Under the pieces are notes generated by a model. The model was not told where the DNA came from. It made no database searches and saw only the letters and a list, made by a program, of their open reading frames with translations. Made by a program: the position numbers and the translations under genes. From contig NC_135041.1 in NCBI RefSeq assembly GCF_051020975.1, positions 13,714,256 through 13,778,255 on the forward strand: 64,000 bases of DNA, in the 5' to 3' direction. This DNA comes from Osmia lignaria lignaria. Lineage: Eukaryota > Arthropoda > Insecta > Hymenoptera > Megachilidae. Position 1 is the stretch's first letter. The number at the start of each line of letters is the position of its first letter. This document shows, piece after piece, positions 21,600 through 36,500 of the stretch.

Positions 21600-23901
21600 T
21601 TTTATGATACTATTATGATGATCTTCTTTGCTTCACGCATGATTAAAACTTCTTTTATTTCATCGTTACCCAACAGGTCATATCGTTGTGACTTTGGCTC
21701 AATAATTCTTACACCAATTTACAAAAATGCCAATATAAGCAAAAAAGAAAGTTTCTGTTATGAAGTATTTTGTCACTCAGCAAATTATTCTTTTTCTTTT
21801 TCATTTGAAACTTACATGTATGTACAAGGGACAAATAATATGCTACTTGGTTATTGTACAATTTATTCTTAATACCTTGTTCTATATATTGTTTTGGTTC
21901 ACAAAATACAGCGCGTATCAATTTCAATGGTTTCTCAACTATCAGCGGGATGTTTTCTTTAATATTAAGATTTTTGTTATTTTTGTGTTGTGCTGTCGAT
22001 ACAATTGTGACGATATTGAAATTGGACGCGCTGCACAGGATGATATAGGCTACTGTAATTTTTTATATCTAAAAACTAGAAAAAGTGAACGTGACAACTT
22101 GTAAAGTTGAAACACGTATTTTGTACTAAAAGGAAATAAATGTTCGCAGCTACAGCACACTAAACTCTTATTCGGCTATTATTTTATCAGCTGTACAAAA
22201 ATCATTGTCCACTACGCCTCTTGTTAATTAATACTAACATAAATTTGCTTTATCCTGACTGCGCTCGTGTTTTTATTTTTTTTTTTTTCCTTTTTATCTG
22301 AAATGGAATATTTATTCTTATTCTCATAAACGTACCTAGGAATAAATTTACTAAATTACAGGCACTGTCCCCTTCAAGAATTAAGTGTTTTACCCACATT
22401 TCTACAGATAAAATGGAACTTTGTGCCAAAAAGGAAAGTACGTTTCCTTGGCACAGAGGCCATTTATATACAAATTTCCACATATAGATGTAACATGCAG
22501 AATTTATAATTCCATCTCTTTCGTGCAGTTAAGCGTAAAACAAAGTCTCTTTCGAGAAGAAACAGTTTTAATTGATCGTGTTTGTACAGGAATGCTTTCT
22601 GCCACTCTTATAATTTTTCGTTATTGAAACACTGTTATACAACGTTGAGTGGAGTTCACGTTTCACGTACATAGTTCTCAAATAAAATTCATTAAAATTT
22701 ATCAGTGATTTTACTATTTATGTATGATTTTTATACAAACCTAACAGAAAATTAAAATCAGTATGATAAATAATTAATAAGAAATAATTTGCGTGGTTTT
22801 TTAAATTAACCATTTTCCTCCTCGTTTTTTTTTGTTTTTTGTTTTTTTTTTTTTTTGATTAACCATTCTTTACATACAACAATTAGTAACAATATAAAAT
22901 ATAATTAGAAAACGTTTCATTCGCATTTTACGTGCTGTTAGTTACATCCTCCTTAACGATTACATAATATTATACAAAATGTGGTCACAGATCATATAAA
23001 AGCTTTGCTTTTTCATTTTTCTCTATTCCAAAGGAAACTTTATCAACGTAACGTAGTTAATTTATAAAAACCTCACTGTAAAAAGCATATACAAACATGA
23101 TAAAGGTACTCAAAGAAGCGATATTAAATAAAGTTATATCTATAAAAATCTAAAATAAATGTAAAATAAAACATGTTCAGAATTAAATTTGATTGTAAAT
23201 AATTTGAAGAACATGCCATAGTAGATTCGTTTTGAAAAGTATCGATTTAAAAAAATTGGCGGCAGCGTATGTTGAAGGTAAAATTGTTTCCTTTTTTCAT
23301 GTTTTGTAGGCCTTTTAATATTGAACAATATACTTTTTCGTTTTAAATAATTAAAAATACATAGATCAATAATGTTAAAATTTAAGGATACATCTTGAAT
23401 TGGGATTCATTTAATTATTACTTTCCTGTACAGAAATGTCCTGGTTGCAGATGCATCATTTAACTTGCACGACAACACAATCAATTTCAAATATTCTAAT
23501 TATTATTTCGTTTTTTCCTGTTCATTAGTTATTATATGCGTACTATTACCGTTTAGTAGCTATATATCAGAATCGGTTATTAATTTGCAAAATCAAAAGC
23601 ACCGTATTTTTTTTTTTCTTTCCTTTTCTGTTCTTTCTTGTAAAATGTATCACATGCTGTGCAATTGTTTAAAACAGAATTATTTATTATGCGCGTCAGT
23701 TTCGAATATTGAAATCTCTAACGTGATAGTTCACGAACAAGAAACTATTCTTTTTTCTTTTTTTTTTTTCTTTTTTGTTGTTGTTTTTGTTTAGGATAAG
23801 CACACGAGATATACATATGTAGACATCTGCTTAAAACTGTAGCCTTTCCGTTTCTGTCAGGAAAAAGCGTGGAAGGCCTCTGTAAATGAGGTCCATATTT
23901 A
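21600..23901. other. Convergent intergenic region, no coding exon seen
   Basis: This lies between the 3' ends of WDR74 (plus) and the AMPK gamma gene (minus). It is AT-rich with several long T runs, which read as A runs on the minus strand. Small open frames on both strands have no recognisable similarity. Part is likely 3' UTR of the AMPK gamma transcripts. Confidence 0.5.
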
Positions 23902-24011
23902 TTAATTATGGAGCACTCTTTCGATATACGTTAACGCTTCTTTCGTGTCCTGTTGATACTTCCCTTCGAGCTGTTTCAATGTAAATAAAGTATTACCTCT
24001 AATTTCTTTAT
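23902..24011 (-). CDS. Candidate alternative 3'-terminal coding exon of AMPK gamma
   Basis: On the minus strand, an ATTTCAG acceptor precedes 110 nt of open frame: DKEIRGNTLFTLKQLEGKY, then QQDTKEALTYIERVLHN and TAA. The predicted peptide is helical and its composition looks protein-like. The acceptor needs one base from the previous exon. The last CBS exon (ending at 24,961) supplies exactly one G, giving RPC-D-KEIRG. Splicing here would skip the Ser/Glu-rich exon 24599-24885. AATAAA (23,898-23,903) overlaps the stop codon. It could instead be the end of another unrecognised minus-strand gene, but no other upstream exon was found. Confidence 0.5.
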
Positions 24012-24598
24012 CTGAAATAAAATACAAAGGTTCCATTCAAAGAGTGTAGTAAATGTAAAGGATGAAACAAATAGGCATTCGTTTCTTCTAAAAATTGTGA
24101 AAGATTTTCAACAGAGGATTGAAGAAAGGGCGTAGAGATATACCCTGAGCAGATAATGGCGTAGCAATCGTTTCTGGCAAGAAGCTCGAACGTCTATGCT
24201 GAATACCGTTTGTACCATAAAAAATTAAGCTTAATCAACTTTATAAAGTATGCAGCGACGCATCATCGTTAGTTGTCACGCGTCCAGTAAACCGTTTGCT
24301 ATCTTCTCGCTCAGCGTGACTTAGTTATTTCTGATAACAGTTGTTCTTTTGACAAACTGATCGAACGAGCACAACAGAGTAATTTTTTCTTTTCCTTTTT
24401 TTTTCTGGTTTTTTCTTTCTTTTTTTTCGCAAATTCTTAACTGCAGGGGAATAGAAGCATTAAAAACAGACGAAAAATAATATGCTTATTCGTTCACTGT
24501 TTGCTGTTTGCTGTTTTTGCATTGAAAATTGTGACGTTAAAGTCGTATTATATTAATTCACAAATGCGTGCTTAACAGCACGTTAGAACAGCATTCCC

Positions 24599-27500
24599 TC
24601 ATTCTCCTCCTGATACAGTTACTTCTCTCCATGCAGATTCTTGAGATTGATTTACTAAAGCAGACTGAGGCTCAGAAATATCTGACGTCGCGGGACTTAG
24701 CGGTGGACTAGGTGTTTCGATTACTACTTCAGATTCGTTTACTTCAGCTGTATCTTGTTCTGTAACTTCCGCTTCACCATCGGGAATAGAAGCTTCGGAT
24801 TGCAGAGAACTCGGTGCCTTTGACGCAATTGAATCCTGTGCTCTTAAGGAAATAGAACTATCTTTATTGCTACTGCCATTTTCACCTGTAAATGAACATT
24901 TGTTTCTGTCATGTACATGTTTTTAGTTTAAAATATACAATTTACAAAAAATATTCTTACCGCAAGGCCTAAGAACGAGGTAGAATAGTAGATCGGATAG
25001 GGAAATTATACCAATCACTTTATCATCATCATCGACCACTACTAGCCTATGGACCTGAAAGATAGGAATAGAAGAAAAAATAATTTTCACGTAACAGTAC
25101 TCTTTCCAAGTAAAAATAATAAACAATTAAAAAATTGTACTTCTGCTCTAACAATCTTTTCCATAACGGTAAACAGGGTTTCATCTAATTTACAACTTTG
25201 AACTCCTTCGAACCATTCATTACGGTGTTCATTTGCTTCGCGTAATGAAACATCTAAATTGTTATATGTTTTTTCTGCTGCTAAGTTCTAAAAGACCGTT
25301 AAGTATGATTAATAATCATTGAGAGTGGAAAATATGTAGACTTATCGTTAGACTTTGAAAATATACTTACGATAACATCAAACTTTGAATAAATGTTAAC
25401 TAATTTTCCATCAGAATCAATAATTGGTAATGCTGAAACTCTCCTTTCAACAAATTTTTTTAATGCTAAAATTATGCTAGTTTCTTCTGTTGCTGTTTCT
25501 ATATTTTCGAATGTACCTATCCTTAACTCCCTCAATGTTTTATTAGTGAAGGATGGTTTTGGTAGCTCGTGTATCTATTGTTAAATTAAAAGTAATATAA
25601 TATATAAGTACTATCGATATAATTTCTCGTTCGTCTTACTTATACTTACATAAAGGAAGAGGAACCTAAGAATTCGTTTGTGTGTCAAAATATAGAGAAC
25701 ATTTCCAGTATCCGGATCTATCACAGGTAAACGATGAATTCTATTTTGAATTAATGTTTTAATGGCCTCGTACAAAGATGCATCTGGGCTAATGCTCACT
25801 AATGGATGAACCTGATCCTTTAAGACTTCTGCGATAATTAAAACCAAAAGTTTGATGGTTATATTATTAATATTTATGTTCAAACTGTTATGAAATAAAA
25901 CTATTTACTTCTCCATGTATCTAACTCGTGTTCTTCCAATTCATCCATTGTTACAGACGGGCTGGTATAGTACATTTGTAAGATTTTTATAAAGTCCGTT
26001 ATAGTTAACATTCCAACAAATTCTTGTCTTCCACTGTCCCATAAAGGTGCAGCTCTTACACCTGCGAGGAGAAAAGAATTGTTAGTGACAAAAAATAGAC
26101 GAATCTTTGATCGAAAAGAAAGGAAAAAAAATAGAATAATTATTATTTACCATTGTAAACCAGGGCGAAGAAGGCCTTCTTGACAAGGAGGTGCGTGTCG
26201 AACACGACTAGTTTGGCACTGGTCGGTATTAGGTCGTAGCATTTGTGAAATTTAAAGAACTTGACGAAAATTTGTGATTCGTCCTCCTCTGAAAGTCCAA
26301 ACAGTTCACAGTAGAGTAATGCTTTCTGGTTGCGACGAAGCATGCTTGACTGTTACGATGTCACAATGTTGTTTTACAGTTTTTAAAAGTTTCTCTTTGA
26401 ATTATTGCACGCGAAAAAAATGACTTATCGGGATAAACGTAACTTGTACGATTACGAATTGACACTATGTACTTGCATATACCGCAAAACACTTTCATCT
26501 TAATACATCGCAAAATTCTATTGTCAACAGAAATCAAGAGGAGCTGACAATTATATAAGAACACTATAGGAGAAGAAGTGGCACAGTTTACGTAATTTTT
26601 TTTCATCAACAAGAATCACAGAAATAGATACAACATATACATAAATATAAGTAATCCTTGAATCAAGAATTCAAATCGTATAATTTTCGTTACCACGTTA
26701 GGATATCTTATTAGAATTGTTGTATCGCTATGAAGAAAGTTCGGTTTCTCAAATTTTTATTTTTCCACCCTGTACAATTCACGTTGAAAATTGAAATCAA
26801 CGAGTAATAGTAGTTAACATTAAAATTGAACATTCAAGAAACATGATTCAATGTAGTGGTACTTGAAAATGATCTGAATATTGGAACACTTATTGCTTTA
26901 TGACGGTGATTGGTGCTTCAAACTTTGAGTAACGTAATAATTAAAGTTAATATTTCCCGTCTTGTGTATTAATTATAATTAAAAAATTTGCAACTAAAGA
27001 TAAAGAGCCCCCTCTCATCCTCCATTTCTTAACAGCTGAAATACACAAAGCTGTTTGCAATATCTCGTAATACGATGTCAAATTATACTGAATATAAAAG
27101 TAGACAAATTATAAATCACACAATTTGTAAATAAAATATTAAATTCACCAATTTTCAGAAAACAGCAATGAATAATTGCACTTTAATCGTGCATTCTAAA
27201 TGGGTCAACTGCATATAACTGCACTAGTCGTGAGATTTCCATTCACACGAAACTTTCACGTTATAAAAAAATATCTATGCAATAAACTGATAGCAGCAAC
27301 AAGCTTGCTGTTGAATAATCAACAAATTATTTTGGCAAATATTTGATGTAAGAAACTCAAGTGAAACGTAAAATTTCGGGAAACATTCGTTAAGGTTTCT
27401 ACGCGATGATCATGAAGCTACTGACTGCTGAAGAGATTGTGCAGTACATTTAAGCCTTCGTTGCTCGAATGAGTACGCGTTACAAATATACCGACGAAGA

Positions 27501-30500
27501 GACAGTGATTATTACTACTGCAACGACGACGACGACGACGATGACGACGAAGAGCGTCGGTATGGTTTTTTTAAGTTTAGAAAAGAAAAAAGAAAAATCC
27601 TGAAATGAAACATTCGTTTTATATAAAATCCTATATTTTGTGTTGTGATTGCTATATATGGGAGCTATCGACAATTGGTATTGCAAATTTACTACACTGT
27701 AGCGTGAAATTAATTGATGTTTTTGCAAGAAATCAAGTGCCACGATATGAACCACAATCGAATTGAAACATAGTTATTTTTACTCTTCAGGTATGAAAGC
27801 AACTTGAACGATCATTGACCTAACACGCAACACGTATCACACGTACTGCGATCGTGAATCACGTTTTTTCTTTCTTCTTTTTTGTTATTTTTTTACTCGA
27901 GAAAATTAATCAGAACATTCACAAGTTCTTCTTCGTTGATTCTACCTTTGTTGGGCTGAGAAAATTGTGGTGATTTTCAGTTATCTGTTTACACAGAACC
28001 CTCCCTCATCGTTACGCTTTAATAAAATGATGTATATATTTTCTCTAGCTACTACAACACAATCGAGTCACGATTGCAATTAACGAATCTTGTTGTTGAA
28101 TGTTCCCTTCTCCTCGCTAATGATATACCCCCGCGTTGTTCCTTTCCAATCGAGACCCTGATTTATTCAATGAATGATATTTTATGGGAAAATTGTTATC
28201 TTGTTATTTAATAAAATAACAAGCTTTCTCGGCAGTGAATATAATATGTAGGTATTTATTTAAGGAAAGGTCTTTATCAGTGAAAATGAAATGTAACGAG
28301 AACGAAAGTGTTAATTACATGATGGAATTGAATATTATTATTATATGATATATTAAAATTCTCGAGAATTTTGTTTGGTTTGAAAGATTTCAAAGTACCT
28401 TTCTTAAGAATCCAAGAAAGCTCGTCTTCGAGTGGTGGATTCTCCACTTCGAATTCCTTGATGAGATCTCTCGAATAAATAGGATCATCGTCTTGACTCC
28501 ACCAGGCAGTACTGACTTGCCTCAAGGTAGCTACTCCTTTACAATTCGAATAATAATGCAGCGCCAACATTATTTTCCATCTTTGCTTCTCGTAAACGAA
28601 CTTTTGGCCATATTACCGATCCTTTCCACGATGACATCGCCTCGAAACTCTTACGATAGCAATTCTTTTCACGATAAGATGTGCTTGCAACTTTTTATTT
28701 CACCGTTCATCATCCAACCATCATTATTCCCTTCAATAATTATCAAACTTCACTTGTGAACGATTTTAATCGTTTTACCTTTCATCACTATTTCGGTTTA
28801 ATCTTAATTCATATTAGCAAACACTGTTTCTTTGCTCTTTCAATTTCCTATTGAAAAAAGTTTTCTCTATCACACGTTTTAATTGGGTCGTATAAATTTG
28901 AAACAGATTTTCGAGTTGTCATGTGAATAATGTTCATTCTAAAAACTCTTTTATACAAATTTTGTTGAAAATAAAGATAATTTAACTTTAATTAGTATTC
29001 AGTATTCGAATGCCATTTTTCAATTTAAATTTTCGGCTTGCTATCTTAATTTCTTCTTCCTCTTCCTGAATTTCCCTGAATTTGTGTAAGAAAAGATACT
29101 ATAGTATCTTGAATTCTAATTAACCAATGATGTAATTTCATGAAAAGACCAATTGAAAAAATATTTTGAGTAATCTAAAGTTTGAGTTATCGATTATGAA
29201 CTCTCATTTACGAAGACGAAAAGAAGAAACTCTGGACCGATAGAAATTTTTCAAATGACTGGACGAAAGAAAAGGGTACTTTAACTCGGAACCAAATAGA
29301 ATTCATCTTACGTTTACGACACGACGAGGCAAAGGAAATTCACTAGGTACGGATTAAATCTGAGATCGAAATAGAGTTTGCTTGACGATGACACTTGAAA
29401 CGTTGGCCGAATCTCGTGAAAAAAGCAGTCAACAAATCTCCGACTCCTACCTGCCAGACAAATTTATCCCTCCTTTCAACTTACCCTCCAAACATTCAAG
29501 GATTCATCGATCTTTTAATCAGTTTTTGCCGAATGTACAATTTTAAAGAGTGACAAACGATTTATCTGGATAATTAGGTATTTTTATCATCCCTTATTCC
29601 ATCGTGGAGCAATGTCCTACGTTGTCAGTTTCAATTTGAAAATTGATTTCATTTAAATATACTCCTCTCGCTCTATTCGGATGTAATAAATTAAGATAAG
29701 TTGAAATTAAAATTTTAAAAAAATTGTAGATTTTACGAAACTGGAAATCATCGAAGCGTTATTAAAAAACTAAACGACTGGATTAATGATAAATAAAATA
29801 GCGAAAGAAAACTGAATATAACATTTGTCGAAGAATTTGCACGCCACTGCAAATATACAGTCTATAAATAGATGCATTTCTATTGCCAATTGGTGGATAC
29901 ATGACAGGTAATTGACAGTTGGCCCGGACGTAAGGTGGTCAGTCTAGCTACTCTGCCTCAAAATCAAGTATTTCTCATAATATAATAATTATCAGTCATA
30001 AATATTTACGTTCCTTCCTTATCAATTTTTCTTTTCTTTTCTTTTAATACACATTTTCCCGTGGAAAAAGTAAAATACAAATTTTACTTTTCTTTAATTT
30101 TATTTAATACAATGTTTATTGCAATCATTACTCACTCGTGCTGTGTATCGTTCAACGACTGAATATCATGAACTGGAATTTCAAAAACTTTGGAACGATT
30201 ATGCGTATACTTTCTTCAATAATTCAATAAAGAATCATCATAATAAATAAATATTTTTTTTTTCTTTAAACTACCACCTATTACCGATTTAAAATGATTA
30301 AATTGATTAAATAACTAATTTGAAATTTCTTAATTGCACAATTAAACACACTGATGTGATCATGAATGATTAAAAAAAGTAAAGTATAATTTTGTATGAA
30401 ACAGTTTTATTCTTTGTGCTGGAGGAGAAGGATCTTCCAAAGTTCTTCTGACGTTGAAACGAACCATCTTTTCACCGAAAGAAATGCTTTCACCTGACAA

Positions 30501-33500
30501 CTCGAAATCTACAAACGGGGACCTTCTCTCTTTTAGATCCAAGTAATTGTCGCCGTTTGATCGATCGCGTCGCGAGCTTCCCTCAGATTCGTCCTCTTTT
30601 GCGAACCGAATAACCGAATAACCGAACCGTCTCTGACTACTCTCTGTATTCCTTCTGTTGCTACTCGACCGGCCACCACCTCGTCGACGATCATCGTCAT
30701 CGTCATGGACGATTCGTGCCAAGAATAACTCTCTGCACGAAATCCAGGCTTCTTGCCAAGAAAAAAGTTTCCTCAAGATACGATCGGACATTTTCCCGCC
30801 TACTTTTTACCGACCGTGCATTGGTAGTTTACTTTTCGATTGAAAGATCGGTACAGGTAAATCGTACCTTTCAAATGATCCAACATGGAAATAGATAATA
30901 AGAGAAATTTATTGAAATTTCTTATAGAATCAAGTTGAAAGACGTTAAAGAGAAAAGCAATAGTAGCCTTGTAATAATTATTAATTATTAAGCAATCGAG
31001 CATCGAAACATTGTGTAAATGACATCGTCTGAAAAGGCTGTTAAGGAAAATGAAGGGTTATACGAAAGCTCGACGACGTTAAGCCTTTCTAAAGAAATTG
31101 GGGTGACAAATATTGATTCATCAACGTTTTCAAATATCCAAATAGGAGACATAATGAAACGATTTTCGGTCAACTTCTAATCGAGAAAATTTCTAATTGA
31201 AATTAAAATGAAAATTCTACATGGAGTTTTAAAATCAATAACTCATTGTCAGTGATAACTTGTAATAACTCAGGATAAATTGTAATAAACGTTAAATTTT
31301 AATTAACATTACGGCGTGGCGTACACCAAGCATCGAACATGTTTATTCTAAAATCGATCAGAATCCCATATATACATACATGTACCCTTATCGATTGTTT
31401 GGTATTAAGAATAAAACAGTCCAAGAATACTGCCAGTCAATCGATATGAACAACTACATATTGTATTATCAAGACTGTTATTATTATACATAGGTGGATA
31501 TGAATGAAATGTTTTAAGAAATATTTCATTCTTATTAACAAGTATGTATACATCTACATACACCTATTCAATTTACCAATACGGTACAATAATTATAATT
31601 GTACATTATATCGGAAAATCTAATTGTAAGTGATCGTTCTTCTGCAATTTATTTTTAACATCCATATGAATATGAAAATATACCGAGCATATGCATACGT
31701 ACTTTTCAGCTGGAAAAGAATTACTTAACATTTTCATCGAAATTTCTAATGGCAAATAAGGAAAATAATCAGTTCTTTACAATGGTCGTGACAAGTTCAA
31801 GTTCATCGATCTCGTTGTACACTACCGATAGATAATAGCAACTACAATATAAGACTCTACTTCAAGATCAATAATGTAGTATGTATGTATGTAAGTACAA
31901 CGTTCAAGCGCAGTCAGTTGAGAAAATTCGAGTATCAGTCGATTTTCCAATGAAACCTAGACCTCGACCTATATAATCGAATTATAAATAAGCGTTCCCT
32001 TCCTGGTCAATGTTGCAGTAAATCCCGTGGAAATCCGTTGAAACGCGTGTAACTTTATATCTATAATATAATTTACGTGCTCTACTAAATTGTATAACGG
32101 ATGATATCCACTATTTTCGATATTTAACCATTCTTTCTATACTCGTGTATTCAACTCGCTCACTAATTTCTAATCGAAAAGGTTTCCACGACAATCAAGG
32201 CGTTAATTACACATATGAATTGTGTATAGTACCATTTTTCGAAAGATAATGGAACGTTTTCCACTTGTACGATCGAGCTACTGAAACGTATTACAATACC
32301 TCAAGGGCAATTGTGGGTTGGAGGGATGAGAGATGGGGAAAGAAAAAATTCCATTAGCTCTGTTTGCCGAGTTTTCGTGTTTATCGGACGCGCGCAACTC
32401 ATCCCCCATGACCTAGACCCATATAGAAATGTGCGAATGCGTGATAGAATGCGTCAGAGAATGCAATCTCATTTACCTTCCATCTAGCTTATCCCCTAAT
32501 CTAACATCCTCTTTCATCCCCATTTACGGGACATTTTTCTAATTCAAACTCCTCCTCTGTTGAGGATAATTTAGATTTTCACAGTTTTTTTTTTCAGATC
32601 CTGTCTCTATCTTTGTCGAGGTTGAACGAGCGAGCTGGACTCCCGGGAATTCATCGATCGCAACACCATACACCCACGATACAGTAGGAAAGAGAAATAC
32701 GGGGTGGATCCCGGTGGCACGATTTCAAGGGAAAATCTATAGACCAGGATCGTGCACGTAGGAAACACTTCCTGGTTTGATTTAAACCTGTTGGCTGATT
32801 CAACTCGGAATATAATTTAACACACTTGCCTCTTTGATGTACGACAGAATACCGTTTCTAGTAATCGACGACGACGATGACGTACGAACTATTGTTTCGA
32901 AATAATAGCGCATGTAATAATTTCCATAGGATTCCTTCTACCCGATTCGTTGATGCAATTATACGATCAATTTTATTTCTTGATACGAACAGCTAAGATT
33001 TATTGTAAAGGGTATCTATTATATATGTACACGGTTATTTCACGAATATCAATAAAATTTTCTATTCTATAACTCGTTCAGTATTTTCTTCTGTCCCTTA
33101 TTTACGCAACGCCACTTATTTATAAATACATTACCTGCTTCATCGATTTTACCAGCGTTCCTATCTTTCTCCTAGAGCTTTCCTGAAAATCTTCTATCAG
33201 CTAAATGTACTCGATGGTGATTGTAATTGTGGTTGCGATCGCAACTATCACACGATCGTGCGAGTAAAATAAAAGTAGGTACATATCTGCTACTTAGAAA
33301 TATTGACACAACATTATATATTATTACATTATATTTCGAAAATTCTAAATACTGTTTTTATCAACACATTGTGACATCGTTTCGTTCAATAATTTATCAA
33401 TTTATTGTTAATCTTTTGCAACAACTTCACTTTAAAATGCAATTGATATAAAAATAAATGATTATATGAAATTATTGTCTGATAAAAGAGGGATTAAAAT

Positions 33501-36500
33501 AGAAATATTTAGATAGAAGAAAAAAATAAAACTCACCGAGATCAGAGAGCGAAACTTTCTCCAGGAATGGGTCTACCACTGGTAACTGAAAAAAAAAGAA
33601 GCAGAAAACACAAATTAATAATGATTCATTGTAAACGTTAAATAAACCATATTATAATTACACGTGCAATATATTGTTTATTGTTTTAAATTACTTTATA
33701 ATGAGTAGGAGAAATGAAAAAAGTAGAAAAAGACAAGCAAACGTTTGCTCGAGCTTGTAGGTAATATCTCTTTTTTCTGTTTTTCATGAAACAGAAATAT
33801 AATAATAAGTACCAACGCCTTCTTCAACAGAGATTTCGGACTGAACGGTTGCCTCTTCTTCACGTTCGTCGTAATTTTCGTGTACCAACTTGACAAGATA
33901 CCAGACGAACTGCTACTATGAGTGACGCTTGGTCCTTTAGTGACACTTCCGGTCGGTTCACTGGTTTGTCGACGAAACACCATTTTCACATAAACGTTCA
34001 ATTTCAATGACAATTTCGCGATGACTAATTCAAGAAAATCCTCCAAACATTTTTCAAACACGATTTCACTCACTTCACATTACAATTAGACTTTTTATTA
34101 ACTAGACGACTTTCGAAATCATCATCAAGAAGAAGAAGAAGAAGAATTAATTTAACCAAGTCACTCATAGCATGATCGTGTACTTCGATTTGTTGTAGGA
34201 AAATAATTAAACATTGAAATTAAGAGGCAGCGTATGAAGCACATTTTAACAAACGTATTTTTTTCCTCGATCACGAAAGATAACTCGTATAGCAAGAATT
34301 TCCATGAAAGAAAATGTAACGTTTCCAGTTTACTGAAATTTTATTCTATTATAATTAAAAGGAAAAACATACCGTAGAAATAAAATCACGATATTATCAG
34401 GGCAAACATTGAAAGACGTTTTATCGTTAACGTTAATCGATTATAATTGTCGTTGATCGAACAATCATCAAACGATCATCGAGAAAGTAGAATAATACAA
34501 TAGAATGACAATAAGACGAGAGCATTTCGATTGCCACCACTTTCTTGAATGCACTGTGCCTCCTCTTTGAGAAATGGACGATTGATTCGAGTAGCACAGA
34601 TGCCACATTGGCATTGAACGTCGATCACTACTCGAGATGAATACCAATGAGTTACACTACCACTACACTTTTAAATAAGTAAATATTAAAGGCTGTACAT
34701 AGGTAAAGAATTTTCTTTATGCTTCCATTTACGATGTAAATCGGTGTTTATAATATTTATCGAAAAAATGACGAAACTACGTAAGATAAGAACAAGAGAC
34801 ACAATCGTACAAGAAGACGACACAGCGCAACACGGTTTCTGTGAATCACCAATCACGCTAGAGACGCCTCCGTTTCTTCCCATGGATGTAGCTCTTTTTT
34901 CTTTCCTTTTCTTTTCTTTTCTTTTTTTTGTTTCTTCTTTTTTTCTGTTTTTGCGACGAGCACAACATCAGCAACCAACTTGCTCGTTCCGTGCCAAGAA
35001 TAGTGATACCGCGTGGATAACCATACAAAATACACGTAACAAGCACAATAAACGAACGCATAATGAAACGAGACACGACAGGCGCCAACCATCATGAACG
35101 ATCTGCTCATTTCACCAACGAGCTTTCCTCCTTGAAGATTTTTTCAATCTTTTCTCTTCCAACAGAAATACCTTTCAATGTTATAGTCGACTTGTTGATA
35201 GAAAATTGCTTAATTTATAATTTTGCGTTCCAAGATTATTTTGCTACCTATTTCTTAAGGAAACACTGAAGAAAGTGCATTTCTACGTAGTCAATAATTC
35301 TGCAACTATTAATATCATTCATTGAACGCGAACTTGGCGTGTCTTCAAAGAATCTACATGGCGCTAACTGAACAGAAAATAGATCGTCTTTATCGAATCT
35401 TTGCCTTTACCAAATCAAACAGGGAAATATTATAATTTCAACGGTACAGGAAAAGAAAATTATTTTGATAGAACAGAAAATGGATTCTGTATCTTTAGAA
35501 TTGCTATCTTCCTGTGAGAAAAAAAAAAGGAAAAATGAACCAGAACCAAAATTCATCGTAAAAAGCAGCTGTTGATTTGACAACTGGGATTACGCGCTAT
35601 CGCATCTTTGTTGAGTCGAAGCTTAAAAAAGGAGCAAAGAAATTGATTCTAAAAATATTACCTACACAGATAGTTTCTGGCGTTTATTCAATCGGCTACT
35701 AGCCACACAAGTCGATGAAACGGTTATAAATTATCAGAAACATCAGAGGTGTGCCTACCGACATGATCTTGAATCAACTCTCGTTGCAACGTATCTACAT
35801 ATTTCGAAATGTTCCAATATTTTCAAATTTCACGAGTGTAATTCAATTCAATAAATTGATTAACGCGATAATTTTTCTTCAAGAAACAAATCATTAATCA
35901 GATGTAGAACAGAAGAATATTGTACGAGCATTTTAGCTCTCGTTGTCTAATAACTGTCCACGTACACGAACACAAACAGAACGTACGACTCGAGTCTGGA
36001 TTTAAACGGGACACCTACGCGAAAATTCCATCAATGTACTCCAAGTCGTGTAAATGACACGAGAATCGTTATCTGCAGACACGACGTTTTAACATCATTC
36101 ACGTATCATTTCTATTTCCCGATAACAAAAGATCCTAAGAGAAATTTGTCTCATCTTTAATTAATTATACATATATCATAATATAATGATATCCTGAAAT
36201 AGAAAAATTACCAAATGACACATAATTAATGACCGTATCGTTATGCAAAATTCCAGTCTGTACGAATGACCGATAATCTTATAATAGGAAAATTGATATC
36301 CGTCGAAATTTACATCAGCCGCGCCGCAAAGTAAAACGCTACTCGATGACACTGCTATTCTTACAACAGAAATCATCATCGACAATCTAATTATACTCGC
36401 GGGAGGAAAATGTTTACAAACCAGTCAGAGTAAATATTATCAGTGGCTCGAAGATAAACGGGCGGAAATTAATTAACGACGTAAAGAAACGTTACAAAGG

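Noticed and set aside
33984..34073. Upstream extension of the 33,983 start (SEIVFEKCLEDF...)
   Set aside because: The frame is open but begins with GTG; the first ATG is at 33,983 in a good context, so the extension is probably 5' UTR.
34686..34883. Minus-strand frame MGRNGGVSSVIGDSQKP as another AMPK gamma start exon
   Set aside because: The ATG is real, but the only phase-compatible donor (ATTG/GTGATT) is weak and the frame soon turns AT-rich. Not supported enough to list.
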